A stretch of DNA of 64,000 nucleotides from an uncultured Oscillospiraceae bacterium (lineage in GTDB: Bacteria > Bacillota > Clostridia > Oscillospirales > Oscillospiraceae), in NCBI GenBank assembly GCA_947628805.1, contig CANRBG010000006.1:1-64000 (forward strand), written 5' to 3'. The stretch's first letter is position 1, and every line of letters starts with the position of its first letter. The notes below the pieces were generated by a model, which saw only the letters and a list, made by a program, of their open reading frames with translations, searched no databases and was not told the origin of the DNA. The position numbers and the translations under genes were made by a program. Positions 1 to 9,293 of the stretch are shown piece after piece.

Positions 1-291
1 GCCGCCGAGGGACAGATGCGAGGTCTTCATTTCGGCGACCAGATTGCCGTGATCCACGCCGTCGCCCCATTCCAGGTTGTCCAGCTCCTCAGTATTATCT
101 TTGTTGACATCACCTTTGAAGATCTGGTACGCGGTGAAGCGGTTATCACCGCCCAAGCTCTCCTGGCCGTTGGGGGCGATGGTGATGCTCCCGGTACCAC
201 TCGCCGCCAGCGCGGGGAGCGCCAGGGCCAGCACCATCACGACGGTCAGGGCCAGCGCAGCCGCAGATCTGAGGACAGTTCTCTTTTTCAT
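1..291 (-). CDS. Pilin-like / isopeptide-forming fimbrial protein, N-terminal part (runs off left edge)
   Basis: Reverse complement from ATG at 291: MKKRTVLRSAAALALTVVMVLALALPALAASGTGSITIAPNGQESLGGDNRFTAYQIFKGDVNKDN...; signal peptide plus Spa/Fim-type pilin opening. Not in the ORF track because it has no stop in the window. Confidence 0.75.
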   Translation of the reverse strand, partial: MKKRTVLRSAAALALTVVMVLALALPALAASGTGSITIAPNGQESLGGDNRFTAYQIFKGDVNKDNTEELDNLEWGDGVDHGNLVAEMKTSHLSLGG

Positions 292-310
292 GCTTTATAA
301 ACCCCCCGTA

Positions 311-3300
311 TTATTTGCAAATATGGTTTGTATGGGCATAGCGCGCTTTACCGCGCCGCCCTCCTGCACACAGGATGATCGCGCCGCCCGCGAGGCACAG
401 CAGTGCGCTCAGCAGCGCCAGCCCCGCCGAACCAGGTCCGCCGGTATCCGGCAGCGTGGCGGAGATAATGGTATTCGTGCATTTCACTGTAGCCCCGACG
501 CCGCCGCCCGGGATCGTGCCGGTATTGGTGCCGCCGGTACTGTCGTCCCACGTTGCGGTGTAGTGCTCCGCCTCTTCGGTCACGGTATATTTCACCCCGG
601 CGGGCAGACCGGTGATGGTGATGGACTGCTCATGCGAGAGATAGACCGTGGCCACGCCACCCGTGAAGGTGATTTTGGTCTCTGTCGGGTCCAGACTATC
701 GTCGGACTGATGCTTCACACCGCCTGTCTGCGTATAGCTGTATGTGCCGTTGAACGGTACGGTGCCGTCGGTCAAGTTGATGGTGAACTTGAACAGTTTG
801 TCCGTTTCGCCGCCGTCCGCCACCGTCTTGCTGACGGTCAGGCTGCCGGTCTGGCGTGTGTTGGTGAACGTCGCCTGGGCGTCAGAATTTGCAGTGACCT
901 GCCCTGTCTCGCCGGTGGCCAAGGTAGTATAGCCGCTCTGGTTCGCCTCGACCTCCGTCACCGTATACGTGGTGTCCACGGGCAGGCCCTTGATGGTGAT
1001 GGACTGGCCGCCCTTGAGCGCGATGTTCTCATTGCTGTCCTTTAGTTTGACATTGCCGTCATCGTCCACGGTCACATAGCCGGTCACAGGGGGATCGGCA
1101 GGTGCGCCGTCCGTCTTGATCTCATAGGGGTAGTCGCCGGCCAGCGGGACATCCGTGCCGGAATTCACCAGCTTGATCTGGAAGTGCCACAGCCTTCCGG
1201 CGTCCGCGCCGGGGCCGGCCACCGTCTTGCTGATTGTCAGGTCGCCGTGTTCGATGCGGGTATTGGTGAACTCGACCTTAACACTTTCTCCTCCTGCATA
1301 TCCCTTAATGGTGCCAGACAAGACGCCGTTCTCCGCGTCGGTCGTGTAGCCTCCCTGGTTGGCATCTATCTCCGTGATGGTGTAAGTAGTATCCACAGGC
1401 AGTCCGTCGATAGTGATATACTCGCCTGCTTTGAGCTTGATGACATCCTCGCCGCCGAGCCTCACTAAACCATTTTCATCGACTGTCACGACAACTCTTT
1501 CAGAAATGCTTGAAAGATATGCACTATACTCGCCCGCCAGGTGGACGTCAGAAGGACCAGCAGGCGCCTCCAATTTGATTTTGAAGGTCCACTCTCTGTC
1601 CGTTTCCGGATCACTACCGGCAGTCTTCTTTGTGATTGTCAGAGCGCCGTCGGAGGACTTACGGTTGACGAACTCAACACTTTCCGGTCTGCTGGTACTT
1701 GTCGTACCACTCTTGGTCGGGTCCGCCGTCGAAAAACCGCCCGTGTTCGCATCCGTCTCCGTGATGGTATACGCAGTGCCCTCCGGCAGACCGAAAATCT
1801 TCAAGGTCGTGCCTCCGCCGAGCTTGACATTGGCTTCGCCGTTTTGATCAAACTGGACAGTCCAGCTGCCGCCCTCGTTGTGCAGACCATATTCCCTTCC
1901 GTCTACAGAATCCAGCCTGTCTCCACCTGATGACCAAACCTCGGCGGGGTATTCGCCGCTCAGGGCATTGCCGTCCTTGGTAAGCTTGATTTTGAAATTC
2001 CACCGTTTCCACGTGGCGGTGTTGTTATTATCATTTTCTACCTTCTTTGACAGGTCCAGCTCGGTTTTGTCGTGGAATATGTTCGTACAGGTGAATTCGA
2101 TTCGTTTGACCCTTGTACTTGTACTTGGTGTCGAACTGCTCCCCAAACCGCCGCTGAGAATGTTGCCATCCTCGTCATAGGCAATATAGGTGATACGCGA
2201 GTCATCCGCGCCCTGATCGTCAGTCTCCTGTAGATAGAAATTGTAGTCAGTGTTACTTGAGAAATTAAACTTATTTTTAAAATCAAAGGTTATCTTCTGG
2301 TCGGACTTCAGGGTGAAGGAATACTGCATCCCAGAAGAAGGTCCGCCAGAGGAGTTGTCTATTGAGCCATTGTATGTAAACTTAGCATCGCCGTTTGTCG
2401 TCACGTCTCTCCCAGTCAGCGTATACGGCACCTCGATATCACCTGTACTACTAGAACCATAACTGCCGACCGTGAACGTGAAGCCAAACTCTTTTTGGTT
2501 CTTTTCCTCCTCTGTGAGCCCCACGGTCTTTTTTTGCACGGAGACATTGAGCTCTCCCGCTATCACCGTACCGTTGACCATCACGCCGCCGCCGGCATAC
2601 AGGGCGCTCCTCGTGTGGTTGTTGGTGATGTAGACGCTGTAGCCGCCGCTGTTGCCGGCAGCCGTTGTCATGATCCCGGCGTCCTGCACATGGGCCTTGA
2701 AGCCCACGGGGCCGCTGCCGCCGTTGGCCGCCGACGCCATGGCGATCCCATGGAATTCGTTGGTCCAGTCGTACTCGCCGGTGACGGCCAGTTCGTCGTT
2801 CAGGTCGGTCCAATTGTAGGGCCGTCCGTCGGGTGTGGTGTCGCTGATATAGAGCTTGGCGGGGTTCTCATGGGTGATGACCGGGTCAGAAGGCACCGCC
2901 AGGATGTCCATGCCGCTGCTGCCGTTGCCGTAGATCATGGCTCCGTTCTCCGGGTACAGGAACACCTGGGCGTTGGGGCAAAGTCCAATGCCGTTGCCCA
3001 CGGTATTGCCGTCGGAGCCGCCCTGCACGGAGTTGCCGGTGATCAGGGCGTTATACATGTAGCAGGTGATGTTCTCGCCGATGTATATGCCGCCGGTGTT
3101 ATAGTGCTTTGTGGGCTCCAGGTCGGACTCCTTATAGTTTTCGAAGTTGGCGTTGCACCAGTTGCCGTCCACTGTGCAGGACAGCAGCTGCACCGTGCCG
3201 GAATAGTCTGCGCCCTTCCGGCGGACGGAGAACGCGCCCGCGTTCACGTCGGCGCTGTTGCCAGAGAACACCGCGCCGCCGGTGACCGTGACCGTGCCGC

Positions 3301-5767
3301 CGTTCAGGTTGGCCCGGAACGCGCCGCCGGAGCTGCCGGATTTGTTGCCGGTGAAGGTGCCGCCGTCGATGGTGATGTTGGAGTTCTCGCCGTCGCCGGG
3401 GAAATAGAAACAGCCGCCGTCGCCGGTCTCGGCGGTGTTGTCCGTAAAGGTGCAGTTCTTGAAAAGGAACTCGCTCTGGGGCGGGAAGCCGCGCCACACA
3501 CCGCCCTGGTTCTTGGCGTAGTTCCCGGTGAAGGTGCTGCTCTCAAAGTTGAACGTCGTGCCCTTGGCATCCACCGCCGCGTAGAAGCAGCCGCCGTTGT
3601 TGCTGCTCCGATTGTTCTCAAACGTGCTGTTTTTGACCGTGAATGTGGAGTTGGGGACGTTATACTGCATGACGCCCGCATTGTCGGCGGCGCTGTTGCC
3701 CCGGAAGGTCACGCCGTCCACCAGGAATTCTTTGATGGCATCCGCGTTGTCCTTGGTGACGTAGACGCAGGGGCCTTTATTCGCAGTATTATTGATGAAC
3801 TGTGTCCCGCCGCTGATCGTGAATCTGCCGCTCCCGTTCGGCGTCTTCGCAGCGTTTGCCGCCTTGTAGATGCCGCCCTCTTTGGCCGCGCTGTTGCCGC
3901 TGAACACAGCGCCGCTGATGTCGATGGCGGAGTTCTTGGAAGAGATGAAAGCGATGGACCCATAGGCCGTCGCAGTGTTGTCCGTAAAGGAGCCGCCCGA
4001 TATGGTCAGGGCCACCGTATCCGCGTCGATACCGATGCTGAAAGCGCCGCCGCGCTGGGCGCTGTTGCCCGTGAACTGGGCGCTCCCGCCGAGCCGGACT
4101 GCAGCGGAGCCCGCGCCGTCCACGTGGAGCGCCCCGCCGTAGGCCTGGTCCGCAGTGGCCGTGTCTGCCGTATTCCCGGAGAACGTACCGCCGGTCACCG
4201 ACACGGCAGAGTCGTAAGCGTAAACGCCGCCGCCGCAGATGGCGCTGTTGCCGCTGATCTCGCCGCCGGCCATATCAAAGGCGGAGCTGTTCGCCATGAG
4301 GACAGCGCCGCCAAGGCCCTGCCTGCCGGCATTCGCACCGTTATAGGCGAAGCGGAACGCGGTGCCGTATGTTACCTGGGCCAGCGTTCCCTCGTCCGCC
4401 GCCGCGCTGTTGTTCCGGATCGCGCCGCCTTCTATATTAATAGAAGAAGCGTCCAGATACACTGCGCCGTAAGACTTGTTGTTCATCAGCGCCGCGCCGG
4501 GGTTCAGGGTGAGGGTCGAACCGCCGCTGGCGGTCACGGTCCGGCCCGCAGTGTTGTTCGTGGCGTCCACGGTCACGTTCTCCAGCGTCAGGGACGCGCC
4601 GCCCGTGAGGACGAACATGTTTTCGCTCTCGCCGGATTTGGACAGCGTATAGGGTCCGGCCCCGTCATAGGACTTGACCGTCACGGCCTTGCCGTTGAAG
4701 GTCACTGTGTCCATTTCCACGTTGCCCGTCAGCCAGATGGTGCCGCCCTCGGGCAGCAGGCGCTCCGCCGCTTCCTCGATGGTGGCCGCCGCGGCGGGCT
4801 CTCCTTCCACGCCCTCCGGGGCCGCGGGGACATAGATCTCGCCGGCATCGCCGGCCGGCTCCGCGCTGCGCCGCATCAGCGCCGGGCCCATCACGGAGAA
4901 GGAACCCACTGCAAACGTGACCGTGCCGTCCTCGCCTGTCACCGGCTCCGACGCCAGCTGCTCCACTAAGCCATTGTCCAGGATATGTACCACGAACCGC
5001 TCCGTCATCAGCTCCGGGGCCGCCTCGACCGCGCCAGGCTCCTCTATGCCGGGCTCCTCCGGGACACCGGGGTCGGAGACCGTATCACGGGGCGCGGCCA
5101 GTATGGCCGCAAAGGGGTCGGAGGGGAACCGCATGGTCACGGTCACAAGGCCACTCTGGGGTTCAAGCCTGACCTCATTCCCGCCGTCCACGGCCGTGAA
5201 ATAAACATCATAGGGAATAAAGTAGAGCTCGTCGCCCTCGGCCAGTCCGAGCTGGGTCCACAGCGCGTCATAAGCCCGGGTGTAAGCCTCGGTGCCCGCC
5301 GCGATCGGATCGGCATGGAACAGAGCGTCCGCCGGAATACCGCTTTCGGCAGCCGCGACCGCGCTGACGGACACGCCGTCGGTCGTTTCACAGGTAAAGC
5401 TCTGCTCCGCCGGCATCTCCGTGGGTTCCGCCGTCTCCGTGGGTTCCGCCGTCTCCGTGGGTTCCGCCGTCTCCGTAGGCTCCGCTGTCTCCGTGGGTTC
5501 CGCCGTCTCCGTGGGCTCCGCCGTCTCCGTGGGCTCTGCCGTCTCCGTGGGTTCCGCCGTCTCCGTGGGTTCCGCCGTCTCCGTGGGCTCCGCCGTCTCC
5601 GTGGGCTCCGCCGTCTCCGCAGGCTCCGCCGTCTCCACGGGCGCAGTGACCTCAGATGCAGGTTCCTCTTCAGCATCCCGCAGCATCATGCCGGACGTCA
5701 GCCCCAGCGCCAGCGCAAAGCACAGGGCCAGCGCCAAGATCCTGCAGAACTTGTTGACCTTCCCCAT
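311..5767 (-). CDS. Large LPXTG-type surface adhesin: signal peptide, TEPTEA repeat, beta-helix (GGxF/GN repeats), about five C-terminal Cna-B-like/DUF5979-like repeats, LPDTG anchor
   Basis: 1818 aa; N-terminal hydrophobic signal; repeated 'GGAFxxN...' motifs; repeated 'LTxSKTVxxxxxxxxxFxFxIxL...ITIxGLPxxxxYTVTE' units; C-term LPDTGGPGSAGLALLSALLCLAGGAIILCAGGRRGKAR. Confidence 0.92.
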   Translation of the reverse strand: MGKVNKFCRILALALCFALALGLTSGMMLRDAEEEPASEVTAPVETAEPAETAEPTETAEPTETAEPTETAEPTETAEPTETAEPTETAEPTETAEPTETAEPTETAEPTETAEPTEMPAEQSFTCETTDGVSVSAVAAAESGIPADALFHADPIAAGTEAYTRAYDALWTQLGLAEGDELYFIPYDVYFTAVDGGNEVRLEPQSGLVTVTMRFPSDPFAAILAAPRDTVSDPGVPEEPGIEEPGAVEAAPELMTERFVVHILDNGLVEQLASEPVTGEDGTVTFAVGSFSVMGPALMRRSAEPAGDAGEIYVPAAPEGVEGEPAAAATIEEAAERLLPEGGTIWLTGNVEMDTVTFNGKAVTVKSYDGAGPYTLSKSGESENMFVLTGGASLTLENVTVDATNNTAGRTVTASGGSTLTLNPGAALMNNKSYGAVYLDASSINIEGGAIRNNSAAADEGTLAQVTYGTAFRFAYNGANAGRQGLGGAVLMANSSAFDMAGGEISGNSAICGGGVYAYDSAVSVTGGTFSGNTADTATADQAYGGALHVDGAGSAAVRLGGSAQFTGNSAQRGGAFSIGIDADTVALTISGGSFTDNTATAYGSIAFISSKNSAIDISGAVFSGNSAAKEGGIYKAANAAKTPNGSGRFTISGGTQFINNTANKGPCVYVTKDNADAIKEFLVDGVTFRGNSAADNAGVMQYNVPNSTFTVKNSTFENNRSSNNGGCFYAAVDAKGTTFNFESSTFTGNYAKNQGGVWRGFPPQSEFLFKNCTFTDNTAETGDGGCFYFPGDGENSNITIDGGTFTGNKSGSSGGAFRANLNGGTVTVTGGAVFSGNSADVNAGAFSVRRKGADYSGTVQLLSCTVDGNWCNANFENYKESDLEPTKHYNTGGIYIGENITCYMYNALITGNSVQGGSDGNTVGNGIGLCPNAQVFLYPENGAMIYGNGSSGMDILAVPSDPVITHENPAKLYISDTTPDGRPYNWTDLNDELAVTGEYDWTNEFHGIAMASAANGGSGPVGFKAHVQDAGIMTTAAGNSGGYSVYITNNHTRSALYAGGGVMVNGTVIAGELNVSVQKKTVGLTEEEKNQKEFGFTFTVGSYGSSSTGDIEVPYTLTGRDVTTNGDAKFTYNGSIDNSSGGPSSGMQYSFTLKSDQKITFDFKNKFNFSSNTDYNFYLQETDDQGADDSRITYIAYDEDGNILSGGLGSSSTPSTSTRVKRIEFTCTNIFHDKTELDLSKKVENDNNNTATWKRWNFKIKLTKDGNALSGEYPAEVWSSGGDRLDSVDGREYGLHNEGGSWTVQFDQNGEANVKLGGGTTLKIFGLPEGTAYTITETDANTGGFSTADPTKSGTTSTSRPESVEFVNRKSSDGALTITKKTAGSDPETDREWTFKIKLEAPAGPSDVHLAGEYSAYLSSISERVVVTVDENGLVRLGGEDVIKLKAGEYITIDGLPVDTTYTITEIDANQGGYTTDAENGVLSGTIKGYAGGESVKVEFTNTRIEHGDLTISKTVAGPGADAGRLWHFQIKLVNSGTDVPLAGDYPYEIKTDGAPADPPVTGYVTVDDDGNVKLKDSNENIALKGGQSITIKGLPVDTTYTVTEVEANQSGYTTLATGETGQVTANSDAQATFTNTRQTGSLTVSKTVADGGETDKLFKFTINLTDGTVPFNGTYSYTQTGGVKHQSDDSLDPTETKITFTGGVATVYLSHEQSITITGLPAGVKYTVTEEAEHYTATWDDSTGGTNTGTIPGGGVGATVKCTNTIISATLPDTGGPGSAGLALLSALLCLAGGAIILCAGGRRGKARYAHTNHICK
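5421..5636. repeat. Tandem array, 12 x 18 bp, encoding (T-A-E-P-T-E)n in the adhesin
   Basis: Unit gtgggttccgccgtctcc repeated with few substitutions (gtaggctccgctgtctcc, gtgggctctgccgtctcc etc.). Confidence 0.95.
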
Positions 5768-5853
5768 AGTTGTGTTCCCCTTTCAGCGTTTGGACCGTAT
5801 CCGCCTTGCTTCGCTGTAAGCATTTGCGGCAGACGCCCCCGATGTCCTATATC

Positions 5854-6348
5854 TCATAGCCTTCTGCGGCTGAAGCGCCTGACGCGGACAGGGCCGATGG
5901 GTCCCGCTCGCCATAGTACCAGGCCGTCGTAATACTTCTCCTCGCCCCGGCGCCGGGCTCCTATCGCGTCCCGTATGTCCGAAAAGGCGCCAAGATAGTA
6001 TGTCTTCCCCATAAACGTGATCTGTGCGCACCATTTGCCGCTGCGCTTATCCCGGTATACGCCGTTATACCCGCTGGTGTTGGAGCTAATGGGCGTTTTC
6101 AGCCGGTTCTCTATCATGGTAACGGATGTTCCATTTATGAGTTTCAGGTTATTTCTGGGGCTCTCCCTCTGCAAACATCCGCAGCTCTTCCGATCCCCCC
6201 GATTCAGCTGAGCAATGGTAGCCAGACACTCGCCGCCGCAATCGCACCGGCACCGCCACAGCATACAACCGTCAGCACCGCACTCCCCGGTAGGTTCAAT
6301 ACATGTCTGCCTTCCGTACCGTCTCCCGCGCAGATCCTTAACGGCCAT
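5854..6348 (-). CDS. AP2-domain protein with Cys-rich N-terminal zinc-binding motif (phage/mobile-element type)
   Basis: CRCDCGGEC...KSCGC followed by SGYNGVYRDKRSGKWCAQITFMGKTYYLGAFSDIRDAIGARRRGEEKYY. Confidence 0.8.
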   Translation of the reverse strand: MAVKDLRGRRYGRQTCIEPTGECGADGCMLWRCRCDCGGECLATIAQLNRGDRKSCGCLQRESPRNNLKLINGTSVTMIENRLKTPISSNTSGYNGVYRDKRSGKWCAQITFMGKTYYLGAFSDIRDAIGARRRGEEKYYDGLVLWRAGPIGPVRVRRFSRRRL

Positions 6349-6614
6349 TGCTTATGCCCCCAATCCGAAAAGCGGAAAAAACCGGCCTTTCAGCTTGAGG
6401 GCAGCGTTTTCTGGCTCAAACGTGACATATCCTTCTGCCACAGCGCTGTCCTCCCCTCAAAGGCAACACGGGTGCAAAAAAGTAAAAGTTATTCACCGCC
6501 GGCGGGGACATAAGTAAAGTTTGCGCACCAAAGCACTATTGATTTTTAAGACCGCGTTTGCTATACTTATTCCGAGCTTTGAGATATCAATTTGTGCAAT
6601 TCAATCGATTTCCT

Positions 6615-7250
6615 CTATATTGTTTCAGATGGGGATAAACCTTTACTTTTTTCCCCAGTCACGGTCGATGAGGCCCATTTCAGGAACGTCTTGTGCGCTA
6701 CGCCGAGGCGTTCCGCCGCTTTTCTGGCTGTGAGCGCACCCTGTTCCCATTCGCGAAGTATCACTTCAAACGCCTCCGGACGCTCCTTGGGACGCCGGCC
6801 GAACTGTACGCCTCGCTCTTTCGCCGCTGCGATCCCCTCGGCCTGCCGCTGGCGGATGAACTCCCGCTCTGTTTGCGCCACATAGCTCAGCAGCTGCAGC
6901 ACGATGTCCGCTATCAGCGTCCCCACGAGATCCCGCCCCTGCCGTGTGTCCAGCAATGGCATGTCCAGCACGACGATCGCCACGCCCTTTTTCTTGGTCA
7001 GCAGCCGCCATTGCTCCAGGATCTCATCATAATTGCGCCCCAGCCGGTCGATACTCTTGATCACAAGAGTGTCGCCCGGCTTCAGCTTTCGGACAAGGCG
7101 GCGATAGGCGGGACGGTCAAAGTCCTTTCCTGACTGCTTGTCCGTGAATACATTTTCGTCGGCTATGCCAAAATCACGCATGGCTATCCGCTGACGATCC
7201 GTATTCTGTTCTTTGCTGGATACGCGAACATAACCGTATGATGTACTCAT
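6615..7250 (-). CDS. Serine site-specific recombinase (resolvase/invertase family)
   Basis: MSTSYGYVRVSSKEQNTDRQ...DRLGRNYDEILEQW...; Hin/Pin-type C-terminal HTH. Start moved from 7430 to the ATG at 7250. Confidence 0.93.
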   Translation of the reverse strand: MSTSYGYVRVSSKEQNTDRQRIAMRDFGIADENVFTDKQSGKDFDRPAYRRLVRKLKPGDTLVIKSIDRLGRNYDEILEQWRLLTKKKGVAIVVLDMPLLDTRQGRDLVGTLIADIVLQLLSYVAQTEREFIRQRQAEGIAAAKERGVQFGRRPKERPEAFEVILREWEQGALTARKAAERLGVAHKTFLKWASSTVTGEKSKGLSPSETI

Positions 7251-7272
7251 ATCGTTCCCTCCTGATCCTATT

Positions 7273-7509
7273 ATGCTGAATAGTTTAGAGGAAACCTTGA
7301 TCGCACATAAAGTACTTCTTGCTCGAATCCAATTTGGCGCCGTGCTTAAAAGCCCCTTGCAAGTCAAGGGCGGAATCAGCAGTTCCACGATACGGCGGCT
7401 GAAAGGTGGAGAATCTGTCTCTACCAACACGCTGGAAGCCCTATGTCAGACTTTGAACTGTACATTATCTGACATCGTGGCGTACTTACCCGACGCGCAG
7501 GATAAATGA
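7273..7509 (+). CDS. XRE-family HTH protein
   Basis: GGISSSTIRRLKGGESVSTNTLEALCQTLNCTLSDIVAYLPD; divergent from the recombinase. Confidence 0.7.
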   Translation: MLNSLEETLIAHKVLLARIQFGAVLKSPLQVKGGISSSTIRRLKGGESVSTNTLEALCQTLNCTLSDIVAYLPDAQDK

Positions 7510-7575
7510 TGCAGCCTACGCATGAACTCTGTAGTCAAGTTCACCTGGAGGTTGCTTTGAACTGGTTCAAAGCGC

Positions 7576-7623
7576 AAAAAAGTCCCCTGAATCATAAAAG
7601 TACATGATCCAGGGGACTTTTTT
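7576..7623. terminator. Rho-independent terminator, possibly bidirectional
   Basis: AAAAAAGTCCCCTG...CAGGGGACTTTTTT inverted repeat. Confidence 0.85.
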
Positions 7624-7637
7624 CGTTGGCTCGTTGT

Positions 7638-7872
7638 TCATTCGATTTGCCGCTTGGTCACAGCGCCCAAATACTTTTCCGGGTCGCCGCTCAGAATCAA
7701 ATCGGCATACGCCAGCGGGTCATTGTAGATCAGATAATCCAGTTCCGACCGCTGATACAGGTTATCGGCCACTTCATTCTCCACGGCGGTACAGTCTTAT
7801 GCTGTTATCCGAATACACCGGCTCCACACAAGCGCTGTCCATATTGAATCCACAGGAAACCAGCTTTTTCAT
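7638..7872 (-). pseudogene. Frameshifted small protein, resembling DUF6061-type proteins of Clostridia mobile elements
   Basis: Frame a: MKKLVSCGFNMDSACVEPVYSDNSI...; frame b: DCTAVENEVADNLYQRSELDYLIYNDPLAYADLILSGDPEKYLGAVTKRQIE*. Total 235 nt, one more than 78 codons. Confidence 0.6.
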
Positions 7873-7959
7873 GGGAACCCTCCACTATGATGTGTTGTGG
7901 GCATTGTAAGTGTGGGGTGATAATAGGATAACACATTCCGTCCGGGAAGACGAGTTGGA

Positions 7960-7997
7960 AAAGTCCTTCTACTCTCAAGTAAGAATAGAAGGACTTT
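7960..7997. repeat. Perfect 12-bp inverted repeat (hairpin)
   Basis: AAAGTCCTTCTA-N14-TAGAAGGACTTT. Confidence 0.7.
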
Positions 7998-8218
7998 AGC
8001 ACCCTGAAACCGTCAGCCGACAATGATTTGTCGTTTGGTTCCTTATCACTATCAAGTCAACGGTCACAAGGTTTCTTCTTTCTTATGCCTTCCGGCAAAG
8101 CTCCGTGCCTCGGTCACCGCGCCCCAGCGTCCTCGCTGATTGACGAACGGGCCGATTCGATGTATAATCAGGGAAATACTTGACAGCCGGCGTTTTCGCC
8201 GGTCTGGGAGGTAACCTG

Positions 8219-9103
8219 ATGCCTGAACGATATACCCGCCGGCGCATGACCGACCGCCGGGACGGAAGACGGCTGCACACCATCTCCCCCATCTTCCAGC
8301 TGTCCCCCTTCACCATGCTCTCCCCCGCGGACGCCGCCGTCGGCTTCAGCGACGCGGCGGACGTGTCCGCCGTGGAGACATGGCTCCGGACCCGCCGGGC
8401 CGCCGGCGACGAGGACATCTCCCTTATCCACATCGTCATCGCCGCTTATGTGCGCACGCTGGCCCTGTATCCGGCTCTGAACCGCTTTGTGGCCGGCCGG
8501 TTCATCTATGCCCGGGACGCCATCGACATCGTGCTCCCCTCCGGCGGCGCGGGCGCGGCGGAGGTGGGTGCCATGTCCGTCACCGTGCGGTTTCAGGCCA
8601 CGGATACGGTCTATGATGTGTTCCGCAAGATCAACACCCGCGTGGATAACCTGAAGGCGGACCAGTCCGCCGACCGGCTGGAACGGCTAGCCGCCACCCT
8701 GGTCAAGACCCCCCGGTTCATCCTCCGGTTGGGCATCGCCGTTCTGCGGTGGCTGGACTACCACGGCTGGCTCCGGCCCGGTCTCACTGGCAAAAGCCCC
8801 TATCACGGCTCCGCCCTCATATCCGACGACGGCGCGTTCCACCTGCCGCCCCTGTTCCGGGGCATCAACAGCACCGGCGCTCTGCCAGTCAGCATCTCCG
8901 TGGGCCGCATCAAAACCGTCACCGAGCTGGACAAGGCCGGTCAGCTCCACGACCACAAGATGCTGGACTTCGCCGTCACCTTCGACGGCCGCATCGTGGA
9001 AAGCGCCTACGTAGGCGCCGCTTTCCGCTACTTCCGCTACTTCCTGTCCAACCCCGACACCCTGGAAAATCCCCCCGAACGGGTCAACGAAGACGCATTA
9101 TAA
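8219..9103 (+). CDS. 2-oxoacid dehydrogenase acyltransferase/CAT-like fold protein
   Basis: MPERYTRRRMTDRRDGRRLHTISPIFQLSPF...; GALPVSISVGRIKT...LDFAVTFDGRIVESAYVGAAF. RBS gggaggt before ATG 8219. Confidence 0.7.
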   Translation: MPERYTRRRMTDRRDGRRLHTISPIFQLSPFTMLSPADAAVGFSDAADVSAVETWLRTRRAAGDEDISLIHIVIAAYVRTLALYPALNRFVAGRFIYARDAIDIVLPSGGAGAAEVGAMSVTVRFQATDTVYDVFRKINTRVDNLKADQSADRLERLAATLVKTPRFILRLGIAVLRWLDYHGWLRPGLTGKSPYHGSALISDDGAFHLPPLFRGINSTGALPVSISVGRIKTVTELDKAGQLHDHKMLDFAVTFDGRIVESAYVGAAFRYFRYFLSNPDTLENPPERVNEDAL

Positions 9104-9105
9104 GT

Positions 9106-9241
9106 CGTTTGAATGCATCGCATTCAAACGAGAAGGCTTCGGCCCGCTGCAGCGCAAAGCACCCCCGCCCGAATGGGCGGGGGTGTTCACGTTTGCGGGC
9201 CGCAAAGAATGATTTCCGACGCACATGTCGCCGGAAATCAT
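9106..9241. other. Highly structured intergenic segment (three perfect-stem hairpins, one nested)
   Basis: CGTTTGAATGC-ATC-GCATTCAAACG (9106-9130); outer CGGCCCGC (9140-9147)/GCGGGCCG (9195-9202) enclosing CACCCCCGCCC-GAAT-GGGCGGGGGTG (9160-9185); ATGATTTCCG (9209-9218)/CGGAAATCAT (9232-9241). Confidence 0.8.
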
Positions 9242-9293
9242 ATCCAACTCTATTCGCGCCTGCGGGCGCGAACTCTGCGAGGCTTTTGCGGTT

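Noticed and set aside
5421-5636. Possible CRISPR array
   Set aside because: Contiguous 18-bp coding repeats without spacers; in frame as TAEPTE in the adhesin. No CRISPR array or cas gene seen anywhere in the window.
5143-5676. Arg-rich 177-aa ORF 'RRRRSPRRRR'
   Set aside because: Out-of-frame reading of the 18-bp tandem repeat inside the adhesin gene.
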